From positions 186,001 to 250,000 of the forward strand of contig JOGW01000004.1 of the NCBI GenBank assembly GCA_000721375.1: a stretch of 64,000 nucleotides of DNA, written 5' to 3'. Source of the DNA: Streptomyces sp. NRRL B-3428. GTDB taxonomy: Bacteria > Actinomycetota > Actinomycetes > Streptomycetales > Streptomycetaceae. Each line of letters begins with the position of its first letter. Within the stretch, counting starts at the first letter, position 1. This document shows positions 25,540-35,563 of this stretch, in pieces. The position numbers and the translations under genes were made by a program. The notes under the pieces were generated by a model. That model was not told the DNA's origin. It ran no database searches and was given only the letters and a program-made list of their open reading frames with translations.

Positions 25540-26772
25540 GTGAGCAGCGACCCGTGGGGCCGCGTCGATGAGGCGGGGACCGTGTACGTGCGTACGGCCG
25601 ACGGCGGTGAACGAGAAGTCGGTTCGTGGCAGGCAGGCTCTCCTGATGAGGCGCTGGCCTACTTCAAGCGCAAGTACGACGGCCTCGTCGTCGAGATCGG
25701 CCTCCTCGAGCGCCGGGTGCAGACGACGGACCTGTCGGCCAAGGACGCTTCGACGGCCATCGAGCATCTGCGGGAGCAGGTCACGGACGCCCATGCCGTG
25801 GGCGATCTGGCGGCCCTGACGACGCGTCTGGACAAACTGGTCGAGTCGGTCGAGTCGCGCCGCGAGGAGCGCAAGGTCCAGAAGGCCAAGCAGACCGACG
25901 AGGCGCGTCACTCCAAGGAGGCGCTCGTCGTCGAGGCCGAGGAACTGGCGCAGAGCGAGCAGTGGCGCCATGCCGGCGAACGGCTGCGGGCCCTGGTGGA
26001 CACCTGGAAGGGTCTGCCGCGCCTGGACCGCAAGTCCGACGACGAGCTGTGGCACCGCTTCTCGCACGCACGGTCCGCTTTCTCCAAGCGCCGCAAGGCC
26101 CACTTCGCGTCGCTCGACGCGCAGCGCGAGGACGCCCGTAAGGCCAAGGAGAAGCTGGTCGCCGAGGCCGAGTCGCTCTCGAACTCGCAGGACTGGGGGC
26201 CGACCGCGGCCCGCTACCGCGAGCTGATGACGGAGTGGAAGGCCGCGGGCCGCGCGCAGCGCGAGCACGAGGACGAGCTGTGGAACCGCTTCCGCGGCGC
26301 CCAGGACGTCTTCTTCACGGCCCGCAGCGGCGTCTTCGCCGAGCGGGACGCGGAGCAGGGCGAGAACCTCAAGCTCAAGGAGGAGCTGGCCGACGAGGCC
26401 GAGAAGCTCCTGCCGATCTCGGATCTGAAGACGGCCCGTGCCGCGTTCCGTTCGCTCAACGAGCGCTGGGAGGCCATCGGCCACGTCCCGCGGGATGCCC
26501 GTCCGAAGGTCGAGGGCCGGATGCACTCGGTCGAGCGTGCGCTGCAGGAGGCCGAGGAGTCGGAGTGGCGCCGCACCAACCCGGAGGCGCGTGCGCGTGC
26601 CGCGGGTCTGACCGGTCAGCTGCAGGCCGCGGTGGACAAGCTGCAGGGCCAGGTCGAGGCGGCTCGTGCGTCGGGCAACAACTCCAAGGCCGACAAGCTC
26701 CAGCGGGAGCTCGACGGTCGCCAGGCGCTGCTCGACCAGGCTCTGAAGGGGCTTGAGGAGTTCGGCGGCTGA
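25540..26772 (+). CDS. DUF349 domain protein
   Basis: A 410-residue, highly charged, almost entirely helical protein with three or more DUF349 repeats, each containing a Trp-centred motif: EQWRHAGERLRALVDTWKGL, QDWGPTAARYRELMTEWKAAG and LKTARAAFRSLNERWEAIG. The C-terminus is a coiled coil (LQAAVDKLQGQVEAARASG). No enzyme motif is visible. Family members are suggested to act in stress or nucleic-acid processes, but the role is unknown. It starts at GTG 25540 following GGAGGAGG. A long perfect inverted repeat terminates it against relA. Confidence 0.9.
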   Translation: MSSDPWGRVDEAGTVYVRTADGGEREVGSWQAGSPDEALAYFKRKYDGLVVEIGLLERRVQTTDLSAKDASTAIEHLREQVTDAHAVGDLAALTTRLDKLVESVESRREERKVQKAKQTDEARHSKEALVVEAEELAQSEQWRHAGERLRALVDTWKGLPRLDRKSDDELWHRFSHARSAFSKRRKAHFASLDAQREDARKAKEKLVAEAESLSNSQDWGPTAARYRELMTEWKAAGRAQREHEDELWNRFRGAQDVFFTARSGVFAERDAEQGENLKLKEELADEAEKLLPISDLKTARAAFRSLNERWEAIGHVPRDARPKVEGRMHSVERALQEAEESEWRRTNPEARARAAGLTGQLQAAVDKLQGQVEAARASGNNSKADKLQRELDGRQALLDQALKGLEEFGG

Positions 26773-26789
26773 CAGAGCCGATCGGTTCC

Positions 26790-26836
26790 ATACGAAAGGG
26801 GCTTGCGTACACCACGTACGCAAGCCCCTTTCGTAT
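26790..26836. terminator. Bidirectional terminator, perfect 21-bp stem
   Basis: The 21-base arm at 26790-26810 pairs perfectly with 26816-26836 around loop ACCAC. The stem contains GGGGCTTGCGTAC. It lies between the convergent DUF349 and relA genes and is one of the longest perfect stems in the window. Confidence 0.92.
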
Positions 26837-26848
26837 GGCTGGAGTTGG

Positions 26849-29377
26849 TTACGGCCTGCGCGCCGACGTCACCCGGTACACGTCGTACACGCCCTCCACA
26901 CCCCGTACCGCCTTCAGGACGTGTCCCAGGTGCTTGGGGTCGCCCATCTCGAAGGTGAAGCGGGATGTGGCCACCCGGTCGCGGGAGGTCTGCACCGCCG
27001 CGGACAGGATGTTGACGTGCTGGTCGGACAGGACCCGAGTGACGTCCGAGAGCAGACGCGAGCGGTCCAGGGCCTCGACCTGGATGGCGACCAGGAAGAC
27101 CGAGGACTGCGTGGGTGCCCATTCGACCTCGAGGATCCGCTCGGGCTGCTGCGAGAGCGAGTCCACGTTGACGCAGTCCTTGCGGTGTACGGAGACACCG
27201 CTGCCGCGCGTCACGAAGCCCATGATCGGATCGCCGGGCACAGGCGTGCAGCAGCGCGCGAGCTTGACCCACACATCGTCGACACCCTTGACGACCACGC
27301 CGGGGTCGGCGCTGGAGCGGCGCTTGGAGCGGCCGCGGGTCGGCGGGGCGGTCTCGGCGATGTCCTCGTTGGCCGCGTCCTCGCCGCCGAGCGCCTGGAC
27401 CAGCTTCTGCACGACGTTCTGCGCGGCCACATGGCCCTCGCCGATCGCCGCGTAGAGCGAGGAGATGTCCGGGTAGCGCATCTCGTGCGCGAGCGTGACG
27501 AGGGAGTCGCCGGTCAGGATCCGCTGGATGGGCAGGTTCTGCTTGCGCATCGCACGGACGATGGCTTCCTTGCCCTGCTCGATCGCCTCGTCGCGGCGCT
27601 CCTTGGAGAACCACGCGCGGATCTTGTTGCGCGCCCGCGGCGACTTGACGAAGCCCAGCCAGTCGCGGGACGGTCCCGCGCCGGCCGCCTTGGAGGTGAA
27701 GACCTCCACCAAGTCGCCGTTGTCCAGGGTGGATTCGAGCGGTACGAGCCGCCCGTTGACCCGTGCTCCTATGGTCCGGTGGCCGACCTCCGTGTGCACG
27801 GCGTACGAGAAGTCGACCGGGGTCGCTCCCGCCGGAAGCGCTATGACGTCGCCCTTCGGCGTGAAGACGAAGACCTCGTTACGGGAGAGGTCGAAGCGCA
27901 GGGACTCGAGGAACTCGGACGGGTCCTCGGTCTCCTTCTGCCAGTCGAGCAACTGGCGCAGCCACGCCATGTCGTTGAGATGGTCGTCCTTGCCGGTCTT
28001 CTTCGGTACGTCGCTGCGCACCTTCGAGGTGCCGGCGACGGCCTCCTGCTTGTACTTCCAGTGGGCGGCGATGCCGTACTCGGCGCGGCGGTGCATGTCG
28101 AAGGTGCGGATCTGCAGCTCGACGGGCTTGCCGTTGGGCCCGATCACCGTCGTGTGCAGCGACTGGTACATGTTGAACTTGGGCATCGCGATGTAGTCCT
28201 TGAACCGGCCCGGTACCGGATTCCATCGCGCGTGCACCGTGCCGAGCGCCGCATAGCAATCGCGGACCGTGTCGACAAGTACCCGAATACCCACCAGGTC
28301 GTAGATCTCGGCGAAGTCGCGGCCTCGCACGATCATCTTCTGGTAGACGCTGTAGTAGTGCTTCGGCCTGCCGGTGACCGTGGCCTTGATACGGGCCGCG
28401 CGCAGATCGGCCTGGACCTCGTCGGTCACTATGGCCAGATACTCGTCGCGCTTGGGGGCCCGCTCGGCGACGAGGCGCACGATCTCGTCGTACATCTTGG
28501 GGTAGAGGATCGCGAAGGCGAGGTCCTCCAGCTCCCACTTGATGGTGTTCATGCCCAGGCGGTGCGCCAGCGGAGCGTAGATCTCCAGCGTCTCGCGGGC
28601 CTTCTTCTCCTGCTTCTCGCGCTTGAGGTAGCGCATCGTGCGCATGTTGTGCAGGCGGTCGGCGAGCTTGATGACCAGGACCCGGGGGTCCTTGGCCATC
28701 GCGACGACCATCTTGCGCACGGTCTCGGCCTGCGCGGCCTCGCCGAACTTGACCTTGTCGAGCTTGGTGACGCCGTCGACGAGCAGCGCGACCTGGTCGC
28801 CGAAGTCGCGGCGCAGGGTGTCCAGGCCGTACTCGGTGTCCTCGACGGTGTCGTGCAGGAGCCCGGCCATCAGCGTGGCCGGGTCCATGCCGAGCTCGGC
28901 GAGGATGGTCGTGACGGCGAGCGGGTGCGTGATGTACGGGTCGCCGCTCTTGCGCTTCTGACCCCGGTGCCAGCGCTCGGCCACCTGGTACGCGCGCTCG
29001 ATCTGGCGGAGCGTGGAGGTCTCGATCTTGGGGTCGTTACTGCGCACTATCCGCAGCAGGGGCTCCAGGACGGGGTTGTACGGGTTGGAGCGCTGCACTC
29101 CGAGACGGGCGAGACGGGCCCGTACACGATTGGAGGACGAGTTCGACCGGGAGCCGCTGGACGCGGCGGTCGAGCCCGCACGCGAGGACGTGGCGCCGGC
29201 CGGGCGCATCGGAGGCGCGGCGGGCCGCTCACCGGTCTGTCCCGGCTTCGGGGGGTGCTTTTCGGCCGCCGGGTCGCTCTTCGCGGGCAGGGCAGCGGCC
29301 GCCGCGGCCTCGGGGTCCGCAGGCTTGGCGGCCTCGGACTTCGCGGCGGTGAGTGGCTGTCGGGCCTCGTCTGGCAA
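26849..29377 (-). CDS. relA: Bifunctional (p)ppGpp synthetase/hydrolase (RelA/SpoT)
   Basis: An 842-residue stringent-response enzyme. After an Ala/Pro/Ser-rich disordered N-terminus (~90 residues) come the HD hydrolase domain with [10 protein letters not shown], the synthetase domain with the [10 protein letters not shown] motif (RxKD class, the bifunctional type) and YQSLHTTV, a TGS domain ([20 protein letters not shown]), a CC-type zinc-finger region ([15 protein letters not shown]) and a C-terminal ACT domain. It starts at TTG 29377 with GAGGAG upstream. In streptomycetes ppGpp influences antibiotic production (established knowledge). It is downstream of apt but separated by a terminator. 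Confidence 0.97.
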   Translation of the reverse strand: MPDEARQPLTAAKSEAAKPADPEAAAAAALPAKSDPAAEKHPPKPGQTGERPAAPPMRPAGATSSRAGSTAASSGSRSNSSSNRVRARLARLGVQRSNPYNPVLEPLLRIVRSNDPKIETSTLRQIERAYQVAERWHRGQKRKSGDPYITHPLAVTTILAELGMDPATLMAGLLHDTVEDTEYGLDTLRRDFGDQVALLVDGVTKLDKVKFGEAAQAETVRKMVVAMAKDPRVLVIKLADRLHNMRTMRYLKREKQEKKARETLEIYAPLAHRLGMNTIKWELEDLAFAILYPKMYDEIVRLVAERAPKRDEYLAIVTDEVQADLRAARIKATVTGRPKHYYSVYQKMIVRGRDFAEIYDLVGIRVLVDTVRDCYAALGTVHARWNPVPGRFKDYIAMPKFNMYQSLHTTVIGPNGKPVELQIRTFDMHRRAEYGIAAHWKYKQEAVAGTSKVRSDVPKKTGKDDHLNDMAWLRQLLDWQKETEDPSEFLESLRFDLSRNEVFVFTPKGDVIALPAGATPVDFSYAVHTEVGHRTIGARVNGRLVPLESTLDNGDLVEVFTSKAAGAGPSRDWLGFVKSPRARNKIRAWFSKERRDEAIEQGKEAIVRAMRKQNLPIQRILTGDSLVTLAHEMRYPDISSLYAAIGEGHVAAQNVVQKLVQALGGEDAANEDIAETAPPTRGRSKRRSSADPGVVVKGVDDVWVKLARCCTPVPGDPIMGFVTRGSGVSVHRKDCVNVDSLSQQPERILEVEWAPTQSSVFLVAIQVEALDRSRLLSDVTRVLSDQHVNILSAAVQTSRDRVATSRFTFEMGDPKHLGHVLKAVRGVEGVYDVYRVTSARRP

Positions 29378-29552
29378 GAGCGCTCCTCATGCAGAATCCG
29401 GCCCCCCGTTCAGGTCCGGACTGCCATGGTATCGACCCTCGGCGTTCCGCTCGTGCCCGACGGTTCACGCTGTGGTCCGTCGCACGTTCGTCGGACTTCG
29501 CGAAATCGCCGGTATACCTTCGCCGAAACGCCTTTCCCGACGTCCGGAAAAG

Positions 29553-29596
29553 CCGTGAGGGCGGATTCCGGGAACGTCCGGAATCCGCCCTCACGG
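29553..29596 (-). terminator. Terminator after apt
   Basis: The 19-base arm CCGTGAGGGCGGATTCCGG (29553-29571) pairs perfectly with 29578-29596 around loop GAACGT. It lies 17 bases beyond the apt stop and separates the sec-apt transcript from relA, which must then have its own promoter in 29378-29552. Confidence 0.9.
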
Positions 29597-29613
29597 GGAA
29601 ATCATCGCTCGCT

Positions 29614-30162
29614 TCAGACGACGAGCACCGCGTCCAGCGGAGCGCCTTCGAGAGCCGGCTCCAGACGGGCCCTGCCGCCCAGGAAACCGAGCTCCATCAG
29701 GACGGCCACACCCGCGACCTCGGCGCCCGCACGGCGCACCAGGTGCAGCGAGGCCTCGGCCGTACCGCCGGTGGCGAGGACGTCGTCGATGACCATGACG
29801 CGGTCGCCCGCGCACAGGTCCTCGGCGTGCACCTCGATCTCGGCGCTGCCGTACTCCAGGTCGTACGCCTGCTTGAGCGTCGCTCCGGGGAGCTTGCCCG
29901 CCTTGCGTACGGGGATGAAGCCGAGGCCGGCGCGGACCGCGACCGGAGCCGCGAGGATGAACCCACGCGCCTCCAGGCCGACGATCTTGGTCGCACCGTG
30001 CCGTACGCACAGCTCGGCGAGCTCGTCCGTGAGGACCGTGAACGCCTCCGGGTCCGCCAGCAGCGGCGTGATGTCCTTGAACACCACGCCGGGCTTCGGA
30101 TAGTCCGGTACGTCGCGGATACGGCTGAGCAGCAGCTCGGCGGCCTTGGCGGACTCGGTCAT
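29614..30162 (-). CDS. apt: Adenine phosphoribosyltransferase
   Basis: Salvages adenine to AMP using PRPP. The 182-residue protein has the PRPP-binding loop VMVIDDVLATGGTAE, the KPGVVFKDITPLL motif and GLEARGFILAAPVA. The ATG overlaps the secF stop (ATGA), so it is translated as part of the secDF transcript. Its position next to relA is widely conserved in actinobacteria; purine salvage supplies substrate for (p)ppGpp synthesis, a plausible functional link. Confidence 0.96.
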   Translation of the reverse strand: MTESAKAAELLLSRIRDVPDYPKPGVVFKDITPLLADPEAFTVLTDELAELCVRHGATKIVGLEARGFILAAPVAVRAGLGFIPVRKAGKLPGATLKQAYDLEYGSAEIEVHAEDLCAGDRVMVIDDVLATGGTAEASLHLVRRAGAEVAGVAVLMELGFLGGRARLEPALEGAPLDAVLVV

Positions 30163-31292
30163 CGGCGCTTCCCGGAAGGACGGCCCTTGCCGCGTGCACG
30201 CGAGGAGGGCTGGGTCCGGGCAACGCCGGCGCGCTGACCGACGACGGCGGGGGCCGCGTCCTCGGGCAGCTCGTCCTCGAACTCGTCACCGCCGACCGGC
30301 TCACCGGTCGACTCGCCCTTGGCCGCGGCGGCCGCGCGCTTGGCGAGCACCCGTTTCTTCAGGAGCTTCATCGCCGGCTCGCGCTCCTTGAGGTCGGCGA
30401 CGAGCGGGGTGGCGATGAAGATCGAGGAGTACGCACCGGCGGCGAGACCCACGAACAGCGAGAGCGAGATGTCGTTCAGCATGCCGGCGCCAAGGACACC
30501 GCCACCGATGAACAGCAGGCCCGCGACGGGCAGCAGCGCCACCACGGTGGTGTTGATGGAACGGACCAGCGTGGAGTTGATCGACTTGTTGGCGATGTCG
30601 CTGTATGTGAACCGGGTCTGCTTCGTGATGTCCTTCGCCCCCTCCTTGAGGGAGTCGAAGACGACGACCGTGTCGTAGAGCGAGTAACCGAGGATCGTGA
30701 GCAGACCGATCACGGTGCCCGGGGTGACCTCGAAGCCCACGAGGGAGTAGATCCCGACGGTGATCGTGATGTCGTGGATCAGGGCCACCAGGGCCGCGAC
30801 CGCCATCCGCCACTCGAACGCGATCGCCAGGTAGATCACGCACAGGATCATGAACACGATGCAGCCGGTCCACGCCTTGTTGGCGATCTGCTCACCCCAA
30901 CTGGGGCCGACCAGCTCCGCGTTGATGTTCTTCGCGGGCACGCCGAGGTCCTCGGCGAGCGCCGCCTTGATCTCGGCGGACTTCTTGACGTCCACCCCGG
31001 CGATCTGGACTCGCGCGGTGCCGTTGCCGAGCTTCTGGACGATGGCCTGGTGGCCCGAGGCCGCTTCGGCGGAGTCCGTGATCTTCTCGACCGAGGCGGC
31101 GGTCTTCGGAGTATTGAAGACCGCGCCGCCCTTGAACTCGATGCCCATGTTGAGGCCCTGCACCGCCAGGGCCACGATGGCCGTGATGGTGATCAGGACC
31201 GAGACGCCGTACCAGATGAACCGCTTGCCGATGAAGTCGTAGCCGACTTCGCCGCGATACAGCCTGGCGCCGAGGTTGCCGAGCTTCGACAT
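30159..31292 (-). CDS. secF: Protein translocase subunit SecF
   Basis: A 377-residue membrane protein of the SecDF proton-driven export accessory complex. It has a first helix (YGVSVLITITAIVALAVQ), the GIEFKGGAVF motif, an extracellular loop domain, and five further helices including IAFEWRMAVAALVALIHDI and GYSLYDTVVVFDSLKE. A charged C-terminal tail (about residues 320-377) ends in a basic run. One base separates it from secD, and it overlaps apt. Confidence 0.96.
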   Translation of the reverse strand: MSKLGNLGARLYRGEVGYDFIGKRFIWYGVSVLITITAIVALAVQGLNMGIEFKGGAVFNTPKTAASVEKITDSAEAASGHQAIVQKLGNGTARVQIAGVDVKKSAEIKAALAEDLGVPAKNINAELVGPSWGEQIANKAWTGCIVFMILCVIYLAIAFEWRMAVAALVALIHDITITVGIYSLVGFEVTPGTVIGLLTILGYSLYDTVVVFDSLKEGAKDITKQTRFTYSDIANKSINSTLVRSINTTVVALLPVAGLLFIGGGVLGAGMLNDISLSLFVGLAAGAYSSIFIATPLVADLKEREPAMKLLKKRVLAKRAAAAAKGESTGEPVGGDEFEDELPEDAAPAVVGQRAGVARTQPSSRARGKGRPSGKRR

Positions 31293-31293
31293 C

Positions 31294-33063
31294 TCACGCC
31301 TCCTTCGGGTCGACGGTACCGGCGGCAGTGCCAGTGGTACGACGGGAGCGGCGCAGCGGGGGCTTGGCGCCCAGACGCTTGGGGTCGAGACCGGACCACG
31401 GGTGGCCGCTGCGGAAGAACTTCTTGCGCGCCAGGATCGTCATCAGCGGCTTGGTGAACAGGAACACCACGACGACGTCCAGGAGCGTGGTCAGGCCGAG
31501 CGTGAACGCGAAGCCCTGCACCTTGCCGACGGTGACGATGAACAGCACCGCGGCGGCGAGGAACGACACGAAGTCGGAGACCAGGATCGTGCGCCGGGCG
31601 CGCGGCCAGGCGCGCTCGACGGCCGGCTGGATCGTCCGGCCCTCGCGCACCTCGTCACGGATGCGCTCGAAGTACACGATGAAGGAGTCGGCGGTGATAC
31701 CGATGGCCACGATCGCACCGCAGACCGCCGGCAGGTTCAGCGCGAAGCCGATGGCCGGGCCGAGCAGCGCCATGATCGTGTACGTCAGGATCGCCGAGAC
31801 GCCGAGCGAGGCGATGGCGACGAGCGACAGGCCTCGGTAGTAGAGCACCAGGTAGATGATGACCAGGGCGAGACCGATGGCGCCGGCGATCAGACCGGCC
31901 TCAAGCTGGTCACCGCCGAGCGCGGCGGTGACGCTGTCGACGCTCTGCTCGCTGAAGGTCAGCGGAAGCGAACCGTACTTCAGCATGTTCGCCAGCTCGG
32001 TGGCCGACTCCTGCGTGAAGGAACCGGTGATCTCGGCGTTGGAGCTGAGCGTCTGGTTGACGGTCGGGGCGGAGACCACGTCGTTGTCGAGGACGATCGC
32101 GAACTGGTTCAGCGGCTGCTGCTGCTTGGAGAGCTCACCGGTGATCTTCGCGAACTTCTTGGACCCAGCATCGCTGAAGTCCATCGTGACCTTCCAGATG
32201 CCCTGCTGCTGGTCGATCACGGCCTTGGAGTCGTCGACGTCCTTACCGTCCACGGCGGCGGGGCCGAGGATGTACTTCTCCCACTGACCGATGTTGTTCT
32301 TGCCACAGGCGACGATCGTGTCCGTCGCCTTGGTGCCCGCGGCGACATCGGTGCGCTGCTTCTTGTCCGTGCAGTTCAGCGCGGCGAACTTGTCGGTGAT
32401 CGCCTTGGCGGCCGGGTCGACGGACTCGCTGGCGCTCGGGCTCGGGGACGCCTTCGGGTCGCTGGAGTCGCTCGCCGTGGGCGTGGGGCTCGGGGCCTTC
32501 AGAGCCTCGGAGACGGCGCGGCCCTGCGGGGTCTCGCTGGAGCTCGCGGAAGGCGTGGACGACTTGTCCTTGTCCTTGTCCGCGTCGTCCTTCTTGCCGC
32601 TCTCGGAGGCGGAGGGCGTGGCCGACGGCGTGGCGGCCGGGTCGGCCTTCGGGTCACCGGCCGCGAGCTGGAGCACGGGGCGGAAGTAGAGCTGAGCGGT
32701 CGTGCCGACCTGCTCCCGGGCCTGGTCCTCGTTCGCACCCTTGGGGATGTTCACGATGATGTTCCGGTCGCCCTGGGTCTGGACCTCGGCTTCGGAAACA
32801 CCCAGACCGTTGACACGGCGCTCAATGATGTTGACCGCTGTGTTCATGTTCGTCGGGTTGATCGCGTTCTTCGCGCCCGGCTCGTTCTCGGCCTGGAGCG
32901 TGATGCTCGTGCCGCCCGCGAGGTCGATGCCAAGGCGCGGGGTGGTGTGCCCGGACAGGAACATCCCCCCGGTGAGCGCCACCATGATGATCGCGATCAG
33001 GGCCAGAGCGCGTCCCGGCTTGGGCTGGCCGCTCTGCCCCCTGGCCTTCTTCGGTGCTGCCAC
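31294..33063 (-). CDS. secD: Protein translocase subunit SecD with low-complexity insertion
   Basis: A 589-residue partner of SecF. An N-terminal helix (ALALIAIIMVALTGGMF) is followed by RLGIDLAGGTSITLQ, the extracellular P1 domain, and the C-terminal helix bundle with LVIIYLVLYYRGLSLVA and ADSFIVYFERIRDEVREG. The P1 domain is interrupted at about residues 137-217 by an Ala/Ser/Pro/Asp/Lys low-complexity stretch absent from most bacterial SecD. I start at GTG 33063 (VAAPKKARGQ) because upstream in-frame residues show no similarity. It is transcribed with secF and probably yajC. Confidence 0.95.
   Translation of the reverse strand: MAAPKKARGQSGQPKPGRALALIAIIMVALTGGMFLSGHTTPRLGIDLAGGTSITLQAENEPGAKNAINPTNMNTAVNIIERRVNGLGVSEAEVQTQGDRNIIVNIPKGANEDQAREQVGTTAQLYFRPVLQLAAGDPKADPAATPSATPSASESGKKDDADKDKDKSSTPSASSSETPQGRAVSEALKAPSPTPTASDSSDPKASPSPSASESVDPAAKAITDKFAALNCTDKKQRTDVAAGTKATDTIVACGKNNIGQWEKYILGPAAVDGKDVDDSKAVIDQQQGIWKVTMDFSDAGSKKFAKITGELSKQQQPLNQFAIVLDNDVVSAPTVNQTLSSNAEITGSFTQESATELANMLKYGSLPLTFSEQSVDSVTAALGGDQLEAGLIAGAIGLALVIIYLVLYYRGLSLVAIASLGVSAILTYTIMALLGPAIGFALNLPAVCGAIVAIGITADSFIVYFERIRDEVREGRTIQPAVERAWPRARRTILVSDFVSFLAAAVLFIVTVGKVQGFAFTLGLTTLLDVVVVFLFTKPLMTILARKKFFRSGHPWSGLDPKRLGAKPPLRRSRRTTGTAAGTVDPKEA
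32413..32655 (-). repeat. Low-complexity insertion coding region in secD
   Basis: Codons about 137-217 of secD encode a biased stretch of repeated ATPSAT, SASES, KKDDADKDKDK and SPTPTASDS-type segments. It is in frame and lies in the extracellular loop domain, so it is probably a flexible linker rather than a structural domain. Confidence 0.75.
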
Positions 33064-33214
33064 CTTCTCGTTTCTCCCTGTCCAACCGCCCCGGCAGCCG
33101 GCTCGTGGCCGGTCAGCGGACCTGGGCGGCCCTAAGTGGTGTCGAGAGACCACACGAAGTCACACGTTCCGTGGACCGCGCCACGACTGAGCGCGACACG
33201 GTCCCGGGTCGTGG

Positions 33215-33670
33215 CTACTTCGTGTCGCCCTCGCCGTCGGTCTTCTGCGGCTCGGCGTCGCCTTCGGCGTCCTTCTTGCCGAGGTCGATGGGCGAGTCGT
33301 CCGAAGCGTCAACGTCGGCGGGCTCGTCGGCCTTGGTCAGGGAGGAGGCGTCGTCCGGAACCTCGTCGCCCGAGACGTCCTCGGCGTTGATGCCGTGGAC
33401 GATGCGGTTGTACTCGTCGTCGTCGAGGACGGCGCCGATGGAGTTCTTCGCGTAGATCGCGTGGACGCCGGGGGCCACCTCGAGCGTGACAGCTTCGTCG
33501 GTGACTTCCTTGACGACGGCGTACATGCCCCCGATCGTGCGGACGCCCGTGCCGGGCTGCATCTGGTTGCGCATCTCGGCCGCCTGCTGCTGCTTCTTCT
33601 TGGCAGAACGGGTCATCAGGAACATGACCCCGATGATCAAGATGAACGGAAGGAAGCTGATGGGATTCAC
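33215..33670 (-). CDS. yajC: Preprotein translocase subunit YajC
   Basis: A 151-residue single-pass component of the SecDF-YajC complex. The N-terminal helix FLPFILIIGVMFLMTR is followed by a conserved cytoplasmic domain (RNQMQPGTGVRTIGGMYAVV, VTLEVAPGVHAIYAKNSIG). The last ~50 residues are acidic and low in complexity. I start at GTG 33670 (VNPISFLPF), the family's usual N-terminus, with AAGGA about ten bases upstream. It lies 151 bases upstream of secD. Confidence 0.94.
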   Translation of the reverse strand: MNPISFLPFILIIGVMFLMTRSAKKKQQQAAEMRNQMQPGTGVRTIGGMYAVVKEVTDEAVTLEVAPGVHAIYAKNSIGAVLDDDEYNRIVHGINAEDVSGDEVPDDASSLTKADEPADVDASDDSPIDLGKKDAEGDAEPQKTDGEGDTK

Positions 33671-33834
33671 GGGAACGGGTTTCCTTCGCACGACCGCGCT
33701 GATGAGCGGCCTACTGGATGGGGGTGGGCACACCGCCGATAAGGGCGGCATCGGCGGAGTCTAAGCGAGTCCGCACGGATGGAACAACGCTCAGCATGGC
33801 ACCGGGGTTCCACGCCGGGCGAGCACCCCGGCCG

Positions 33835-34908
33835 TCACGCCCCGAACAGGTCGCCTTGTCCGGATCCGCCGGTTCCGTAACTCTGCGGAGCCGTGAGACC
33901 CAGATGCGCCCATGCCGCCGGAGTGGCGACCCGGCCGCGCGGGGTGCGGGCGAGCAGTCCTTCGCGTACGAGGAAAGGCTCGGCCACTTCCTCCACGGTC
34001 TCGCGCTCCTCCCCCACGGCCACCGACAGTGTCGACAAGCCGACAGGTCCACCGCCGAACAGCTTGAGCAGCGCTTCGAGTACGGCGCGGTCCAGCCGGT
34101 CGAGGCCGCGGGCGTCCACCTCGTACACCCCGAGTGCCGCCGCGGCGATCTCCTGCGTGATCAGACCGTCCGCCTTCACCTGCGCGTAGTCCCGTACGCG
34201 ACGAAGCAGCCTGTTGGCGATACGGGGCGTGCCACGCGAGCGGCCCGCGATCTCCGCCGCGCCCGCGGTGTCGATGGTGACGTCGAGCAGATCGGCGGAG
34301 CGGTGGATCACGCGCTCCAGTTCGGCGGGCTCGTAGAACTCCATATGTGCCGTGAAGCCGAAGCGGTCGCGCAGCGGCGGCGGCAGCAGGCCCGCCCGTG
34401 TGGTGGCGCCGACGAGCGTGAACGGCGGGAGTTCCAGCGGGATCGCGGTGGCGCCCGGGCCCTTGCCGACGATGACGTCGACTCGGAAGTCCTCCATCGC
34501 CATGTAGAGCATCTCCTCGGCGGGCCGCGACATCCGGTGGATCTCGTCGAGGAAGAGGACCTCTCCCTCCTGCAGTGAGGAGAGGATCGCCGCCAGGTCG
34601 CCGGCGTGCTGGATCGCGGGACCGCTCGTGATGCGGATCGGGGCCTCCATCTCGGCCGCGATGATCATCGAGAGGGTGGTCTTGCCGAGGCCGGGGGCGC
34701 CGGACAGGAGCACGTGGTCGGCGGTGGCTCCGCGCTGGCGGGCCGCGCGCAGGACGAGGTCGAGCTGTTCGCGCACCCGCTCCTGGCCGACGAACTCGGC
34801 GAGCGACTTGGGTCGCAGGGCCGCCTCGACGGCCTGGTCCTCGCCGTCCGCGGCGGAGCCCACCAGGCGACCCTCGTCGGCCGGCTGTGCGGTGTCGTCC
34901 CAGTTCAC
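33835..34908 (-). CDS. ruvB: Holliday junction DNA helicase RuvB
   Basis: A 357-residue AAA+ motor of the RuvAB branch-migration complex: Walker [10 protein letters not shown], Walker [13 protein letters not shown], sensor 1 [11 protein letters not shown], arginine finger region [11 protein letters not shown], and the C-terminal winged helix ([19 protein letters not shown]). Its ATG lies 46 bases downstream of the ruvA stop, so it is part of the ruvCAB unit. Confidence 0.97.
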   Translation of the reverse strand: MNWDDTAQPADEGRLVGSAADGEDQAVEAALRPKSLAEFVGQERVREQLDLVLRAARQRGATADHVLLSGAPGLGKTTLSMIIAAEMEAPIRITSGPAIQHAGDLAAILSSLQEGEVLFLDEIHRMSRPAEEMLYMAMEDFRVDVIVGKGPGATAIPLELPPFTLVGATTRAGLLPPPLRDRFGFTAHMEFYEPAELERVIHRSADLLDVTIDTAGAAEIAGRSRGTPRIANRLLRRVRDYAQVKADGLITQEIAAAALGVYEVDARGLDRLDRAVLEALLKLFGGGPVGLSTLSVAVGEERETVEEVAEPFLVREGLLARTPRGRVATPAAWAHLGLTAPQSYGTGGSGQGDLFGA

Positions 34909-34954
34909 GGTGGAGTGCCTCGCCAGTTCGTTCGTGATGACAGATGTACGGGGA

Positions 34955-35563
34955 TCAGCGCGTGCGGTTCAGCGTCTGCAGCGCGGCCTTGAGAAGCGGG
35001 CCGACCTGCGGGGTGCCGTCCATGGCCTCGGCCTGCGGGGCGACCGCGCTGACGGCTTCGTCGGCCTCACGGGTCGCATAGCCGAGCCCGATGAGCGCGG
35101 CGTGCAGCTGGTCGCGCCAGGAGGCGGTGGCCTGGGCACCGACCACGGGGGCCGTGCCGAGGGGGGCGCCGAGCCGGTCCTTGTATTCGAGGAGCAGCTT
35201 CTGCGCGCCCTTCTTGCCGATGCCGGGCACCGCCGTCAGGGCCTTCTCGTCGCCGGTCGCGACGGCCCGGCGCAGCGCGTCCGGGGAGTGCACCGCGAGC
35301 ATCGCCTGCGCAAGGCGCGGACCGACTCCGCTCGCGGTCTGCAGCAGCTCGAAGGTCTGGCGCTCGTCGTCGTCCGCAAACCCGTACAGAGTGAGGGAGT
35401 CCTCGCGTACGACCAAAGAGGTCGCGAGCTTGGCCTGCTGACCGATCCGCAGCCCGGACAGGGTGTTCGGCGTGCACTGCACGGCCATGCCGATCCCGCC
35501 GACCTCGACCACCGCGGCATCAGGGGCGAGGGCGGCGACGGGTCCGCTGACGAAGGCGATCAT
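34955..35563 (-). CDS. ruvA: Holliday junction DNA helicase RuvA
   Basis: A 202-residue junction-binding subunit. It has the OB-fold domain I ([20 protein letters not shown]), two helix-hairpin-helix motifs ([14 protein letters not shown] and [15 protein letters not shown]), and the flexible-linker-plus-domain III that contacts RuvB ([17 protein letters not shown]). The ATG at 35563 overlaps the ruvC stop (ATGA). Length is normal. Confidence 0.96.
   Translation of the reverse strand: MIAFVSGPVAALAPDAAVVEVGGIGMAVQCTPNTLSGLRIGQQAKLATSLVVREDSLTLYGFADDDERQTFELLQTASGVGPRLAQAMLAVHSPDALRRAVATGDEKALTAVPGIGKKGAQKLLLEYKDRLGAPLGTAPVVGAQATASWRDQLHAALIGLGYATREADEAVSAVAPQAEAMDGTPQVGPLLKAALQTLNRTR

Noticed and set aside
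26753..30103. 1,116-codon plus-strand frame opposite relA and apt
   Set aside because: Shadow of two well-supported minus-strand genes; it crosses terminators and has no recognisable domain or ribosome-binding site.
31276..33135. 619-codon plus-strand frame opposite secD
   Set aside because: Antisense of secD, with repetitive Arg/Gly/Leu composition; no independent evidence.
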